Below, piece after piece: positions 40,201 through 55,200 of a stretch of DNA of 64,000 nt. Below the pieces are notes generated by a model. The model saw only the letters and a program-made list of their open reading frames with translations. It did no database searches and was not told where the DNA came from. Each line of letters starts with the position of its first letter. Positions within the stretch are counted from its first letter, which is position 1. A program made the translations under genes and the position numbers. The stretch covers positions 9,516,185 to 9,580,184 of the forward strand of contig NW_022097993.1 in the NCBI RefSeq assembly GCF_002288925.2. The letters are read 5' to 3'. This stretch comes from Delphinapterus leucas. Lineage: Eukaryota; Chordata; Mammalia; Artiodactyla; Monodontidae.

Positions 40201-43200
40201 TACATTAAAGTATGATAAAATCAGGAATAGAATAAACATTTGCTGAGGACATGTTAAATATCAAACACCCCCATGGGTTTATTCATGTTTATACTAATGG
40301 TTGATTCAGGAAATCTTTTAAAGCTGTGGTTTAAAATGTATTAAAGTACCACATTCAAGCACAGATTGAGGACACTTTTACTGAAGCAAAGGATTCAGCC
40401 TGCTTCACAGACAGAATCTTCTTTTCAACTCCTAAACCTTAGGCAACTGTCTTTAGCAACAAGTTGCTATACAACTTTTCTAAGCAATTGGTTCAAAAGT
40501 GAATTTTTTTGGGGGGGTACACTCTAACAGGGGTCAGCAGAGAATGGAAATAGAATGAAAAGTGGCCAGAGTTTTTAGTCTGAAGGTCCACGTTGGCTTT
40601 GCCATTTATTGGCTGTGAACCTGGATAATTCAAGTCATCAGGCCTTTTTCTACATCTATATCATGGAGGAAATAATCTCTCACAGGGATGCTGTGAGGAT
40701 TAAGTGAAATAACAGGTACAAAGGGTCTAGGACACAGTAAGGAAGCCACAGCATTTTCTGTACAACATGACTGTCTCAGGAAAGGTTTTATGGAAAATGC
40801 ATTTGATAATGGTAACAGTGAGGGGGGGGATGAATTAAACAATATGAGACAGATTTCTGTAGTATGTGACTTTGATATGCTGTGCGTATGAAATCTCCAG
40901 GGAGTGGCTTTAATTTGCAAAGTTTCCAAAATATGTTTGACTCACAGACTCTTAAATTGGCTGAACTTCATGCGGAACCAACTCCTCGGATCACATTTTT
41001 GGAAAAACTAGGTCAGTGGAAAACTTCAAATAGACCTGATTTTGAATCCTTGCTCTGTAACATGTCAAATAAAACTTTCTTAGCATCTTTCCTCATCTGT
41101 GAAATGAGGATAATAATGTTCATATGATACAACTATTGTCAGGACATTGAGATAAAATTCCTTAAATAATTACCACTGTGCTTGGTACTCAATGAATGTT
41201 TTTTCCTTGTTTACTGGAAAGTAGTAAATCCACAGGTTTTATTCTTAAAAGTCGTAAGTGAATATGATAGGTTGTATTCTGAAGATAAGATTTTACAAAA
41301 TGATGAAACTACTAGCTTATTCTATTGTGCCTATCCTGTTATTTTACCTTCGAAAGTGGGATGTAACGGAAAGAAAAACAATATATTTAGTGATTCTGTC
41401 TAGCTTATTGGTGTGAATGTGTTAAAAGTACCCACACGTTGGGGGCCAGGCACACACCAGATGCCTAATAAATATGAAAGCTTTGTTTTGTTTGTGTTTT
41501 ATAGTTGTAGTCACCCCAACAGGACTATGAGAAAATTTTCTGAATTTGTAAAGAAATCATTCCTATTAAACTATTTGTCAGGACAACCAAAGTAAGGCTG
41601 GAGGCTTTCGAATTATAAAGAATTGAGCTGGTTTTTTTACAATAGTTAGGATTTTACATTATTTCTCCAGTTTGCAAACAGAACTAACATCCCTCATTTT
41701 TCCCTGTGGCACTGCACACAGGGCAGTAGTTATCACTAGGAGAGTTTAATACATGTAGAAAGTTAGTTCTCATTCGGGTGATCACGTTCAATTCCTGAGC
41801 GGAAGCCCAGGTCCACACAGACACAATAAAGCTGCATTTGTGTTTGCGTCACAGGTTTTCCAGGTACAGCTCTTTCCTTCTCTCTCCTATTTACTCTTTA
41901 TTGGCCATAATATTTGAAAGAGTTTATCTGTGTGTTGGTTCATTTATCTCACCTAGTTATTCTTTACCTTCCATTAACTTCACATTGACAATAAATACGC
42001 ACAGACTGTATTCTTTGAGTAATCTGTAAAAGGACTTATTTGGGATATGAGATCCAAGATGTAATGAGATGAAAATAAAGTGCTAGGTTCTCAGCTCCAA
42101 TTTAGACGACAATAACGTATCCCCTCTTCTTCTCATCTTTACGGAGGCTTTATACCGTTATGTGTCTCTATGGGAAAGTTGGTAGTGTAGCATTTCTGAC
42201 CTGGTGAGGGTATGAAGGGAGGGAGGGCTTAGAAGTTAACAGGTCATATATCCGCACTCTTTATCAAGAAGGAAACTGAAGCTCAGCTCTTAAAAATGAA
42301 GTGGTAAAGATCTTATTAAAAGCAAATAGAAAGAAAACAACAGTAGAATCAAAACATAAAAATAAAAGAAGGCTAAAACAAAGTGATGAACTTATAATCA
42401 CGGAAACAGTAACACTGCCATGCACAGCGGATCAGACCTCTTGTGTCTAGATGTGTGTGTGTGTGTGTGTGTGTGTGTGGTGGGGCTCACAGCGAGGTTA
42501 TAGAATTTTAATTGCAGAAATCGGTTCCTCGGTTTTGGAAATGTGTAAACACATTTACAGCCACAGAGGCTCAGCAGCCTCTGGATTTCAAATACTTTGA
42601 TAGAAAAGCAGTCTGTCTGGATCAGAATTCAAATATATTTGGAACCTTTTCCACAACCTCCATATAAAACAAAACCAATTTTGAACACTGGGGAAACTAA
42701 TTTCACGTATTCGTAATAATACCGCTAAGGGGGAGACGGAAGCAGAGTAGAATGGAAAGAGTCATCACACACAGTTACCGTCACCAAATTCCTGTATTTA
42801 CCTGGTGGTGTGTAGGCATTCTGCACTTCGTCCTCGTTTTGCTCTGGGAAGCATGAGAAGCTCACTGCACAGACAGGATGGGTGGTGAGTGAAACAGATA
42901 AGTTATGAGGCATTAAATGACATGGGTTATGCCAATGGTATGCCGATGACAACATGGAAAGGGAAGAAACCAGATTGTCTACACTAGCATATTTGCTTGA
43001 GAGGTTAAACAAAAATAAACATGACAGTACTTTTTAAATTTTCAACAATAAAGTACAAACATTATGGTCGAAGTCCTAGCTGTTGCTGATTTGCTATTGT
43101 ATTTCAAAGTGATTTCACAGAGTATCAAGGCAAAACTAAACTAAACTGAACCTTCCCCAAATAACACATAGAAATCTGTTTCCAATTCTAGACACTTAGG

Positions 43201-46200
43201 TATTTTAACAACTTTTAAAAGCCCTATAAATCTGGCTTTTCTGATACTAATGGGAACCCTAAATTTTAAAATTTCTTTTTAGCAACTCAAAGCATGACAG
43301 TTTTCTTGGCTCTTATAGCCTGTAAAATGCAATATCACTTATTCTGTTTCTCCTTTACCAACTAAGAACATACTTGATTAGGAATGTTTTATCTTAAAAC
43401 TGATACTTTTTCTACACTCAAATTAATTTCACTCTGTTGAATGCCCTGGCCCAGAAGTCCTTCTTTTTCCCCCTCCTCACCTAAATTCATGGTGGCTCCA
43501 GTGAATATCAACAAAGGGACCCTCACCTGACTCCACTCCACCTGAGCAGCGGGGACCCCCTCCTCCGAGCAGTGCTCTGTCCCAGTAAGTACCACAACCT
43601 CATCTCCTGAAGGTCATGGCTCCATCAGAGTGACAGTTAGGGAGCTAAGAGGCTCTCCTTTAGTTCTGTGTCCTTGACTACACAGCAAAGATCAATCATT
43701 GCGTACCAACCTCATTCCCTACCCTTCCCTAAAAGTTTCTACACTTCAAAAAGCCAGAAGACACGATTCAACCAGCTGGGGATTCTAACAACCCAAAACA
43801 GATCGTGAGCTTGTGGTCAGGCCCGTCTTACAGGAAGGGCGTTGGTCTGAGGAGAAAGTCTGCGGGCATGTAGGACCATGGAGTCATAACATCAAACAGA
43901 TGCAGAACTAAGCCTAAGTACACATCCATAGAAGAAAGAATCCATTTCAATATTTTGTACTTTATAGACATTTTAGGTAACTACATTTTATGGGAAGTAG
44001 GTGTACTGAAAAATATGACTGCTGAAGTTTTCACAGAAACTCTGCAATAGTAACTGTCTTTCAGATGGCCTGTACCCAAAAACTTTTTATTGCAGAAAAA
44101 CATAATTTTATAATTACATAAATAATATCCCAAAGACTGCAACCCACAAAAAATAAAATATTTGAAAATTGCTCATGTAGACTCCCTTCTATAATTTAGG
44201 TTAGTATCTAAGTCAACAACAAACTGTACATTTAAAACTGGCTAAACATAAATTCTGATTTTTTTTTAAATGCACCTTTTATGACAATATAATATTAGTC
44301 AAATATTTCCCAGAGTTGCATTTCTATTAGAATATCTTAAGAGTCGTTCCTTGGGAGAAGTTCAGTTTTGAATGATGAAATACTTTTCCTGTCTTTTGTA
44401 CTATGCCAAGATACCTATCATAGACGAAAACAGAGCAAAGAAGACATACAGCGTTGAGATCATAACGTGGACAAATACCTGTCTTGTTCTGATAGACACT
44501 GACTGTCCACATCTCCGGGTCTGTGACCAACTGGGCTGCAGGACACGTCGTGGTGTCTGGTTGGAGAACGTGACCTTCTTGTTGGATGAATTTCATCTAA
44601 ACTCCTGAAATGATTGCAAAAATTTACATGCATCACAATGTACCACCTTCCCCAAACAGGCTGACAGACTAACAGGAAAGAATGGACGGTAATTGGCAAA
44701 TAACTGACACGGCTTGAAAAGTGCTGGCCTCATCACCAAATACATGTTTTAAAGGTATTTATTCTCTACCATTGCTTTGCCTGTGCTGTATTTCTCCAAC
44801 CTCCTTTGTTTACTTCCATCAAAAAAGGACCACGATTTTCATCTGCATACTTAGTGAAAATTTCAGAAGTGTATTTCGGTGAGATGAAATACAGCACGAT
44901 ATAACTTCCGTCTTATATGCTTTTCCAAACATTTAAAGTGCTTCAAAGAGACAATCCCAAATTTCTTAAAAATGCATTCTGCCTCAACCTTATCATTTGT
45001 GCCACTTCTCTGCACAGGTCTTATTTATTACCATACAATTTCTCCCAACAGGAGAAAATTAACTAGCAAACAGAATACAAGACAGTTATTCAAAAACTGT
45101 GCTTGCAACATTCACTTCTTCCACTCCCTGGGAGATTACCTGAGATTAGAGAACAGAATGTTGCATAGGTTGGGTAATGAATAAAAAGGCATCTTGCCTA
45201 CAAAGGATTCTGAAAAAAATAACTTGATTGACCAAACCATTATTTCATTTCTCTTAGAGTCTTGTGGCAGTTTGCGCTGTATTATAATAAAGAGTACCGT
45301 CAGAGATGCTAAGCTCTTCTCGAAGCCTACCTCTGTAATGGCACATTTGGTAAACGGGAACGCGGCCTCCCCTGATCATCGCCACGATGAGGAGATACCG
45401 ACCGTGATCGGTGGTGCGTTGTTCTCTGCTGCTCTGGCACAGTTAGTGTTGAAGGTTTGCTTTCTCTAGCACCTGACCTATAACCTACTGGCAAGAGTGT
45501 ACACAAAGAACGAGTCAGTATTCTTCTATAGTGTCAGTGCTTATGTGGAGACATCACATGATAGGGAAAGCGGCCATTGACCTATGAAGATAAATGCCAT
45601 GCAGTCGGTATTACCAGCCTTATCGACGAAACTACTAAGTATAGGTACAGAGCGTAACATACACATGCATGAGGACCGGGTACAGTTTGGCTCAAAGGTT
45701 ACCATGGAGATACTCGTGACAAATATGACAGCTGATGCCTCAGACGCCAGGATGAGTTGGGATACTAGTTTACGGAATGAGTGAGTGATTTTTTTAGCAA
45801 CACAAATCAAGCACTTGACAGTGAACTGTTACTCATATACAAGTCAATGCTTAGAAATTTAGTGTCTCTTCGAATGTTATTGGAATTTTTCTGCCAAAGG
45901 ATAAATTATGTTAGTTGGATTTCAGATGGCTTCACTAATAAGAAAATAAAGATGCTACCATACCAATTTTAATTGAACAGCAGCAGGGCTTCACTATAAC
46001 AAACACTGATTGTGAATTTTGAGGACCACAGATGATACTGCAATTTTCAAATGAAAATAGGGTATGGGTGGAGCTGACTATGGCAATAATGCAGAACAAA
46101 TCAACCCTCCGAAAGAAACAATTATCAAATCTACCCCAGACATCTGAAACTATTCCACAAATGTGTTAGTAACCTAACATAATTAATACAGTTACTTAAA

Positions 46201-49200
46201 ATTAAATTCTAAAAGTCATTCTCCCTTGAAACCAAAAGGTTTCTATGATCTCTGATTTAGTTAAGATAAAACAGCAAACCATAGTAACACGTTAATTAAT
46301 GTTTTCACAGGGTTATTGTTGCTATTATTGGAAGGAAAATAAAAAATTCTGTGGCCAAAGGAAAAATAATGATATTTACAACTACGTGAAATGTACACAA
46401 CCATGAAAACATTAAGTCTAACAAGGTAGCTTGAACTGCTACTCATTTATTTACTTGACAACTCTCACATTATTTTTAAAATATGCCATGTAACATTATT
46501 ATTAAAGGCAGACTAAATTCCCCAGCAGTTTATTTGATGTGATTGTATAATCTTTTGACTAAGCTTAGAATATACGGAAGGTCTTTAAACATTACATAAA
46601 GGCCAATTTGACAATACTGACACCAAAGAAGCTCAGCCATTTTGTTACTCTCTAAAAACATCGGTAAAGGACCAAATAATATAAACATAAATGGTATAAT
46701 TTATAATTTCATTTTATGACAAAGATAAGAGCAATTCAGGTACTATTTTGAATTTCATGTAGAAAATTTCCTTGTTCAGACATACAAATTGTAATATTAA
46801 GTCTAGAACGAAACCAACTAAATTTACATGTAGTGAATTTATTCCATAGTTCAATATTAAAAAATAATGGTGGCTGTTTTAAAGATAATTAATCCAAAGT
46901 GTGAATTACTTAAAACATTTAAAATTACAATTTGGTATCATTTGAAAACATTTGGTATCAATTATATTGTAATTATGGAAGGTCAGGATTGAATTGGGAA
47001 CACCATTTCAAGATTTCAATGAATACTCGAGGTATATAAATGGAACTTTTCGATTTGGAATAATTAATTATTCTGAAGTAACTTTTAGAGACTTTAGGCA
47101 TCTTCTGTAAAAGGGTATAATTCATTTTTTTCTTGGATTCTTTGTATTTACATAGAGATTAATGTCATTTTTATCCTACCCTAATATGCATTCATAGGCC
47201 TTTCCCTGCTTTTTATAATAATTCATTTTTTTATATTATGTTTAGTTTACTGTTGACAACATTCACACTGCCTTCAGAAAAAAGGGAAGAAGGAACTGCT
47301 ATGTTATGCTCATTTCAATGTTTCAGTTAGTTCAAAGTTATCGGGTTGTTTTTGTTGTTGTTTTTTTTTCATTTTCTGAACTTGCAGTAATGGTCTGAAA
47401 GTTGAGGTTGCCAGACGCCTGGCCTCAGATGAGGGCATTCCGTGTGTGGTTATTTTTATTCTTCTTAAGCAGTTGAAATTACTTATGTTAAGTAACAATA
47501 AGGCTATGACAACCATAAAGGTAGTAAGATGTAGCTCTGGAGGTCTCAACTGCTTAAAGGTGGTAATACATCAAACGAGAACACAGAACCCTGTGGTCCT
47601 AGAGAAGCCAGGTATTAGGAAGTTCAAGGCCCAGCTGCGGTAGAACATCTAAATGACACTTTCCAGCTGCTTCAGCAAACGTAACCAGAAGCTTCATTGA
47701 GTGTGTTAAACACACGTAGAACTACCTGGCATCCACGCGTGAACAAAGTTCTCTCTATACTGGACACTAGGAAATCTGTAATCAGCCTCTTAGAATATCT
47801 GGTTATGTATCAACACACTTGTTTATTAACTTATCCCCTCACTTTATTTTAGCTTCTTGCCCTTATTTTACTATCTTTCCTCTTCACTTAAAATGTATTG
47901 CTTATTACTGTGTGTCTTGCTATACTGTATTTGCCACACATGTATATCTTTAGAAGCTACCATATATACATTTTGAATCACTGAAGGGCACCCCTAAAAT
48001 ATAAGTAAATTCCATTATCTCCTTTATTAATTTATGAAGAAATCTCTGGAACATAAAATACTACTGATTGGCTTACATAATTTATTAGTTATATTCTATT
48101 AAAAGTTTGCTTTGTTACATTTTAAATGCTAAATAAAAATGGATATCATTTGAAATGACAAATTCAGACACTGCTTCTCTATGGTAAAAGGATAATCCCT
48201 GATATAAACATGTATAATCATATGTTTATATCAGGATAGAATATAGATATATCTAGAATTCAGTGTTCTTTGGTGGTTCCAAACACTAACACCACTGCAG
48301 TCAGTCCTATACTTCCCATTTTGGCTGTTACCCATGTGGTCTCTCAAGGAAAAAAGAAGAAACTCATCGTTTTTGTAAGTATTTGTTGAATTAGCCGTTC
48401 ATTCATTCATTCACTAACCGGCCTCATCATAAAAATGTGAAATTTTAGGTGAATAGCCTGTGAGAACCACCCACAGAAGTAAATTCTATTCAGATGAGTT
48501 AGAAGTGACAACATTAATATGAATTAACAGCCAAGATTCTTGTTAGAAAGGTTTGTTGACAAGACCCCTTTCCTACGAGGAATCGTCTGAATTCTATTTA
48601 AATATGCCAATGGGTACCATGGAGAACTACCTTCCCCCTTGCAATTCCATAAAGACAATATTCTATTAAACTCTGTGTGAAATTTTCTGGGTAGAGTGTG
48701 CCTAATTATTCTGATCCTTTTATAAATCAACAAACTCAGAAAGCAAAACATGAACTGTTATCCACAATGACCCACTATTATTTCAAACTCTCCCTGATGG
48801 TCTGATATCAAGGAGTAATATCTAAGTACACAGATATGCACAGAACCAGACTCATTGTTTTTAAGATATCTGCTACTTTCATACAGTGATCAAAGACAAT
48901 ATTTTCTCTGAGTTTCACGGAGCAAATGAAGCTTAATTTTAGGAAACTCTCCATAATTTTCTCCCAGTTTTAACGAAGTCGTATGTATCTCTCTAAATTG
49001 CGACCTCAGTCACTAGTCTTTGTAATGTCTATTGATTGACTTTACCAAAACCGTTGCCCTCAAATTAAGTGCATCCCCACCTGAAAAATTATGTAAATTA
49101 AGGGAACATCTGTCAATACTGTCCCAAAGAAATGTCTTTAAGAACCCCTATTTATATACCCCAAGATTTTCTCTTTAATGTCTTCTTATTTGAATATCTC

Positions 49201-52200
49201 CCCACTCTTCATTAGTAAATAAAGGGAACAGGATTAGTGCCAAGAAAATATGTCTTCACTACTTGGTTTGACTCACTTTCTGACTAGACTCAGATGAGAA
49301 ACATAGATTTGAACTGCACAGTGTCACAAAGATTTTACTAATTTATACAATGACAAAAAGACAATGACTTCAAACGAATATTGAATCTTTCTAAAGCATT
49401 TCCTTATTTTAAAACATACAGACACATTCTACGTATAATCAGTGCTGAGCATTTCACAAAAGCGTTAAAAGCTAAGCCATGCCACATGCAGTTTTCAACC
49501 CTGCCATGCACCTGTCTCAGTGTATTCCATGGAAGGCTACATTATTTTCAGAAACGGAGGAAGCGAAGTCATAGACATACAGTATAAACACAGGAGAATG
49601 GAATTTTTATTACAGAATTAACTCTATCCTTTCAAAAGTCATATTTTCACTTCTGCTCAGAGCATTGTGAAATGATGATTTGAACTTCGTTAGCTTCTAA
49701 GGGAGACCCTGACTAATTTAAGTGGGGATGTTAATGAGTATTTACTAGTCCACCTCAAACTTTCTTAATAATTTGGAAGACAAGTCACCATGGAATAGTA
49801 TAATCCAGACTTCTCTGTGCTCTAAATCTCCAATATGGGACCCAAGGAAGTCTGGAAGCTGGCAGCAAAGCAAGCACGGAAGCACAGTGAAGCCGGCCAC
49901 GTTCCCCCACGCACCTGGAGGGACCACTCCAATGGCATCATCAACCTCATAGTCTGATATGTCACTGTCACTGATTCGCTGGGACCCTGCACGACAGGAA
50001 GGCAAACAGATACCTCTGTGTCCGCTCGGGTCAGGAGATGTGGAGGACATGGTCACATTTTTTTTTAAAGCTAATTACATTATTACTAAATACTTTCACT
50101 TTTGGTGAAGTAGAGTTGATTTACGATGTCTCAGGTGTACAGCAAAGTGATTCAGTTATACATATATGTACTACAAAGTTAATGCAGGGCTGATGTTTAA
50201 AAAAATATTCGTTATCCAAGGATAACATATTCTCAGCATCCTTATAATTACTGAAGACACATAGAAGGAAGGGGATTTCATAGAAGAGTATTTTGACTCT
50301 TCAAATTATTTTTAATTAAGGTCTATAACAAAGTGTATACTGTTTTCTACACAATTATGCGCCCTCCTCTGCAGTTCAGGGAGGATGGGGCTGAGTGGAA
50401 AGGTTCAAAGAGAACTTTCTTGGCTGGAACTCTACTGAGTTCATATTATTGAAAGGGCATCAGGGCCCTTTATAAAATATTTATGTTTAGCCCTCAAAAT
50501 TAGCCATCATACTGCATGAAACGTTAATTTTGAGGCAATGATTGATCAGAGAAGCACTAATATGAAGTATTTAATTATATGAGGAAAACAATTTGGTTCC
50601 AGATTACCAAAACGAGGCTTCTAAGTTTCATCTGTTCAATAAGAGATTTTGTCATTCATTCAAAAATTAATGAGTAAGTACAGAAAAAAAATGTGTTTTC
50701 CCCAATCACCAGATGAACAACAGCAAACACACTTTACAATGCTTTTGAAAAATTATTTCTTACAAATAATAATACTAAAAATATCCAGGAATCATACTGT
50801 TATTAAGATGTTCTATGTAGCAACCACCAATAATGACAAGAATTACCCCATCAGTCAACCAATGAACAGCTCCATCAGGACTGGGCAAAGAATTATATTT
50901 GAGAATTTTTAAGCTTTCAGCTGTGGAATTACTCCACTCTACTGTATATATTACTTTCATTGGGAAAATGCAGAAAATGGTTTTGCCAAGCCTCTTTATA
51001 TAGATGACTGATTATTCAATATTTCGATCTCTAATGAACATTTGAAAAAACACCTTGAATGTTCATCTCGGATTCGATCATAACGACACAATTACTTCTG
51101 GTAACTGAAAAGAGCCTTAACCTACTTTGCAGCTTTTTGCTGGCGCTCTCCCCGTGGACGTGTCGCCGTGGCATGAAGGGTGATGGCTGAGGCAGAGGTA
51201 GTGAGGATTCATCATGAGTCTGAAGTTTATACCAATGCGGCTCATCATCTAGAAGCGCCGTCTCCAACTCTATGAGGATCTGAAAGGGCAGCTCTCAGGT
51301 TAGATCAAGCGCCGTTCCCCAAATATAATAAAAGCAGCCATAATAATGCACATCACAGAAGCCTCGTGAGGCGTCTGACCCGTTTCTTCACGACACCCCT
51401 CACCTCTCCAAGGAATTCACTCTCCTCTTCTTGCACCCTGGGCTGGTCCCACACGGTTATTTCCAACATCCGTTCTCTGAAATCTCTACGATGCACATGT
51501 GAATACACGAAAGTCTGGTTCCATTTTGGTTCTAGTACTTTCTTTACTGTTTTGGTTCGCCTTTTACTTTTATCACTGAAAAATAAGTATGTTTTGTCAA
51601 TGAGAAAGCAAACGCAAGTACATGCTGCCACCTACTGTAGTTCCATGCAGCGCTGCTCTTGGGATGTTTACTCTCTTTAATTCATAACTTTTAATATACA
51701 AGTCTGAAAAGACTATCGAGTTTAATAAGATTCTAGTTTTAACTACAATGTAGGCAGTAGTTACGATTATAGAAATTATAGAAACGCATACACAAAGGTA
51801 CATTCTAAATGATGTAGCTGTCAAAGACTAATAGATGTGGAAACAAGGTAATGGACAATTTTAAAATTGGCAGATTATTTTAAAGAAACACAAGGCTTGA
51901 GGGAATTTTTTTTAGGGATAATATAGTTTATTCCCTCATAGAGAGGTATCTATTACATTTTAAAGCTATGTCACAGGTGTATGCATATGTGCAAATTCAT
52001 CTATCTATCTATCTATCTATATATAAAGTATGTGGAATTTTTGGTATGTCAACTCTACCTCGATAAAGCTTTAAAACATATATGAAACTGTATCCCAAGA
52101 GAGGAAATTCTACTTTTTTCTAATTAGCAAAGATTTTTACATACTTTTTCTAAAATTATTTCATACCTTCTATCTGGAAGAAAATACATTTTTACATAGG

Positions 52201-55200
52201 GATTCCTGGGACGCCCATCTACTCTTGGGGGTAGATCTGTTGCTTGCAGAACATTTACAATCAGCTGGTGGCCCACTTTGTCATACCACAGCTTCACCTA
52301 AGAGCAATGGAGAAAGAAATTAGCATTTGTAAAAATCATGAGGCATTATAATTTCACAAAAAATACTAAAATTATTTTCGAAGAAGGAAATTTCAAATTG
52401 CAAAATACAACTGAATTATAGATATTATTTCTGCAAAGAATACCAACTTGAAAGCATAACCATTTTAGAACTTGACTTTTCACGCATTTTAAGTGTGACT
52501 TACAAGAGGTGGGCCTGCAGTGTTGATTTATAGTCTCTTATATCATGCGATGGAATAAAACTAATGATAAAATGTTTAGAAAAGACTAAGGGAAGAGGGG
52601 GGGATATTGAAATAATTGTCCTTGTTTTTAAATGCTAAATGCAAGTGTTTGGTGATTATACGTATCTTAATAATGATTATAGCATTACTAAATGCATTCT
52701 GCAATGCCAACTGTAGCTGAAATAAAATGTTTGATGTTGGGAAGAATATATGCAAGTAACTTGGAAGACATCAGGAAACGCATTTACTGTATGCCTCTGT
52801 ACACCAGGTACTGCTGTTTTCTGGTATTTTTTTCTTATTTAATTTTTATAATTAACCTACTACAGATAAATTTTCATGAGAGAAGGGGAAAGGAGCAAAG
52901 GAAGGTACAATGCGTAAATGCCTTTAAACCAAGCGAAGGCCAAATGGTATTCCTCCTAAGTGGCACACTGAAATAGTACCTGCAAACTCCTAATGCAGTC
53001 AGTGCAGTATTTGTGCTGGCAAGGGACAAAGTTAACTTTAATTTTTTAATTTAGAAGTTAGTTTTGGGCTTATGGTTAAATAAGAATTATGACCATGCGT
53101 TGTTTAATAGGTATAGATCAGAATACATTTAAGAGTCATTAGAACAAAATAAGCTAATTTAACATGGGAGTAGTAAGGGGCAGGTTAAGAATTCAAACCC
53201 AGATCTGTATCAATCCATACCTCTGTTCCTAATTAATACCAGAGGTGTGCTGTTCATAAACCTGAAATAGGTGGAGTGTATGAGAGATTCCCACACACAC
53301 TGAAATAAAAAAGACGGCAGGGCAGATAAAATAGCACAGGGACTAGACAAAGATCTTTAACCTACTAAAAACAGAAGCTAAAACCAGGAAGCGTTTCAAA
53401 AATCACAGCAAACTTACAGTTATCTTCTTTGTTTAGTTAAAACTAAGAGTAGCAAAAACAGACTACAGAAATTCACACATTACCAGAGTAGCACACGATC
53501 AACAATTTATAGAACAATGTGAAACAAGATTTTCTTTTAGTTATTAATCAAATGTCCTGTATTCTACCATAATCTGAAGAAATGTAGCTTTTCCTAATGA
53601 TGAGCCATGTTTTCTTTACTCCAGCTTTTCCCAGATCACATATAAAACAACAGTGAAGAAAACGGTAGCTTGTTCACACTACTATCAGCAATCAAGAGTT
53701 TCATCAAATGTCTTAAGAGGTTAAAAAAATATCTTAAATTTAAGTTTCTCAGGATCCAGGCTCATGAGGTTGTTAAGTAAACAGAACATGACTCTCTAGG
53801 TTTATTGCATCTAACCAACTACTTACCTTAGAAACTTTTATACAGCACACAAAAAGTAATTGATACTTTATTATTTTATGTTATCATTTATCACTTACTG
53901 TTCAGAACATCTGGCACACTGTAGGAATTCAATAAATATTTCCAGATATATGAGTAAAAGAACAATCTAATAATAAATTAATGAAAACTGATGAAGTAGA
54001 TTATGCCGTTAAATGACTCTGACTGTATCACAGCCTTCAAAGAAAGCCCCACATTTTAAAGACAGACTCAGAACAGGGAGCTTATACTAATGGTCTCCAA
54101 CATGTACCAAAGACACATACAGAAAGTTGTCCTGGTAAGACTTGTGGCGCATCTTTGAGAGCTCCAGGGCTTGTTGGAGAAATTACAGAAATGGAAGGCC
54201 TTTCCATCTTCTGAGATTCAAAGGAACTAGAACCTAAAATGAGAAAAAAAAATCAAGTACTTTTTAGTAACGTATTGGTAACCGATGTGTGGAGAAAACA
54301 TATTTTTCACGAAATGTTAAATGCATCTGTTACTGGTGTAAAACCATAATTCAATGGCGTCCATAAGAGTAGGACCTACTATCAGTGGGATAGTCCTAGA
54401 AAGTTATCATCGTGCTTTCTTTGGTTAATTGTCTATTTTAAAGGTATTTTAAGTGATATAATCAAATACTGTATTTATTTGCTCCACTCTGTAAGTATTG
54501 ACTCTCTGCGGCGTTTCTAGAGGGTATCGGCCTGTGTATGTTCTTGTACAGCCTCGCATACAGTTAAAGGTTTCATGCTATCAGTGATAAGAAAGATGGT
54601 ACCCGTTGTGTTAATTATCTTAGGATCATCTATTATGAACTGTCCTCACTGAAATTAAAATGAATGCACATATCATATAATTTATGAGCTGCGTCTAAGC
54701 CTAGATAGAATTCATCACTGTTTTAAAATACGATTTACATCTCTTTTGATTTTGATCTTACAGACCAATCTCCTGTCTGAGGATGCTGTCTAGTGATTCA
54801 TGTGTGGAGGAGGGAGGCTGGCTCCCCACTCAGCCCCTCAGTGAGGCTCTTCTCCCCCGTTTTAAATGAAAGTCCTCTCTTCCCGGGTCACTGATAAAAG
54901 TGTCCACAACCAGCAATATGGATGTCTGCAGAATGCTATTACTCCAGCAAGTATAACCTTGAACCTACAGCTATTCAAAACTTAGCTTTATTGAGAAAAC
55001 ACTATTTATGGACCATTTCCCAAGAGTATGTCATCCACATTTTTTTCCATACATGCAACTTACGTTTAAATTAAATCAGCGTCATTCTGTACTTTCTGAA
55101 GACTTTTAACTAGACAAAACAGTGCTATAAAATTCTTTATTACTGTCTTTTTTATGAAAGTATTCTCAGGATAATTTTCTTCTTCGGTCTCAGTACAATG

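Larger units (their letters stand above)
39202..42801 (-). other. RIMS2: RIMS2 intron w11-w12 (3,600 bp)
   Basis: It holds a TG microsatellite (42452-42479), two MIR-like pieces (about 40560-40740 and 41025-41215) and a CHR SINE (39698-39898), all ahead of cassette exon w12. Confidence 0.85.
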
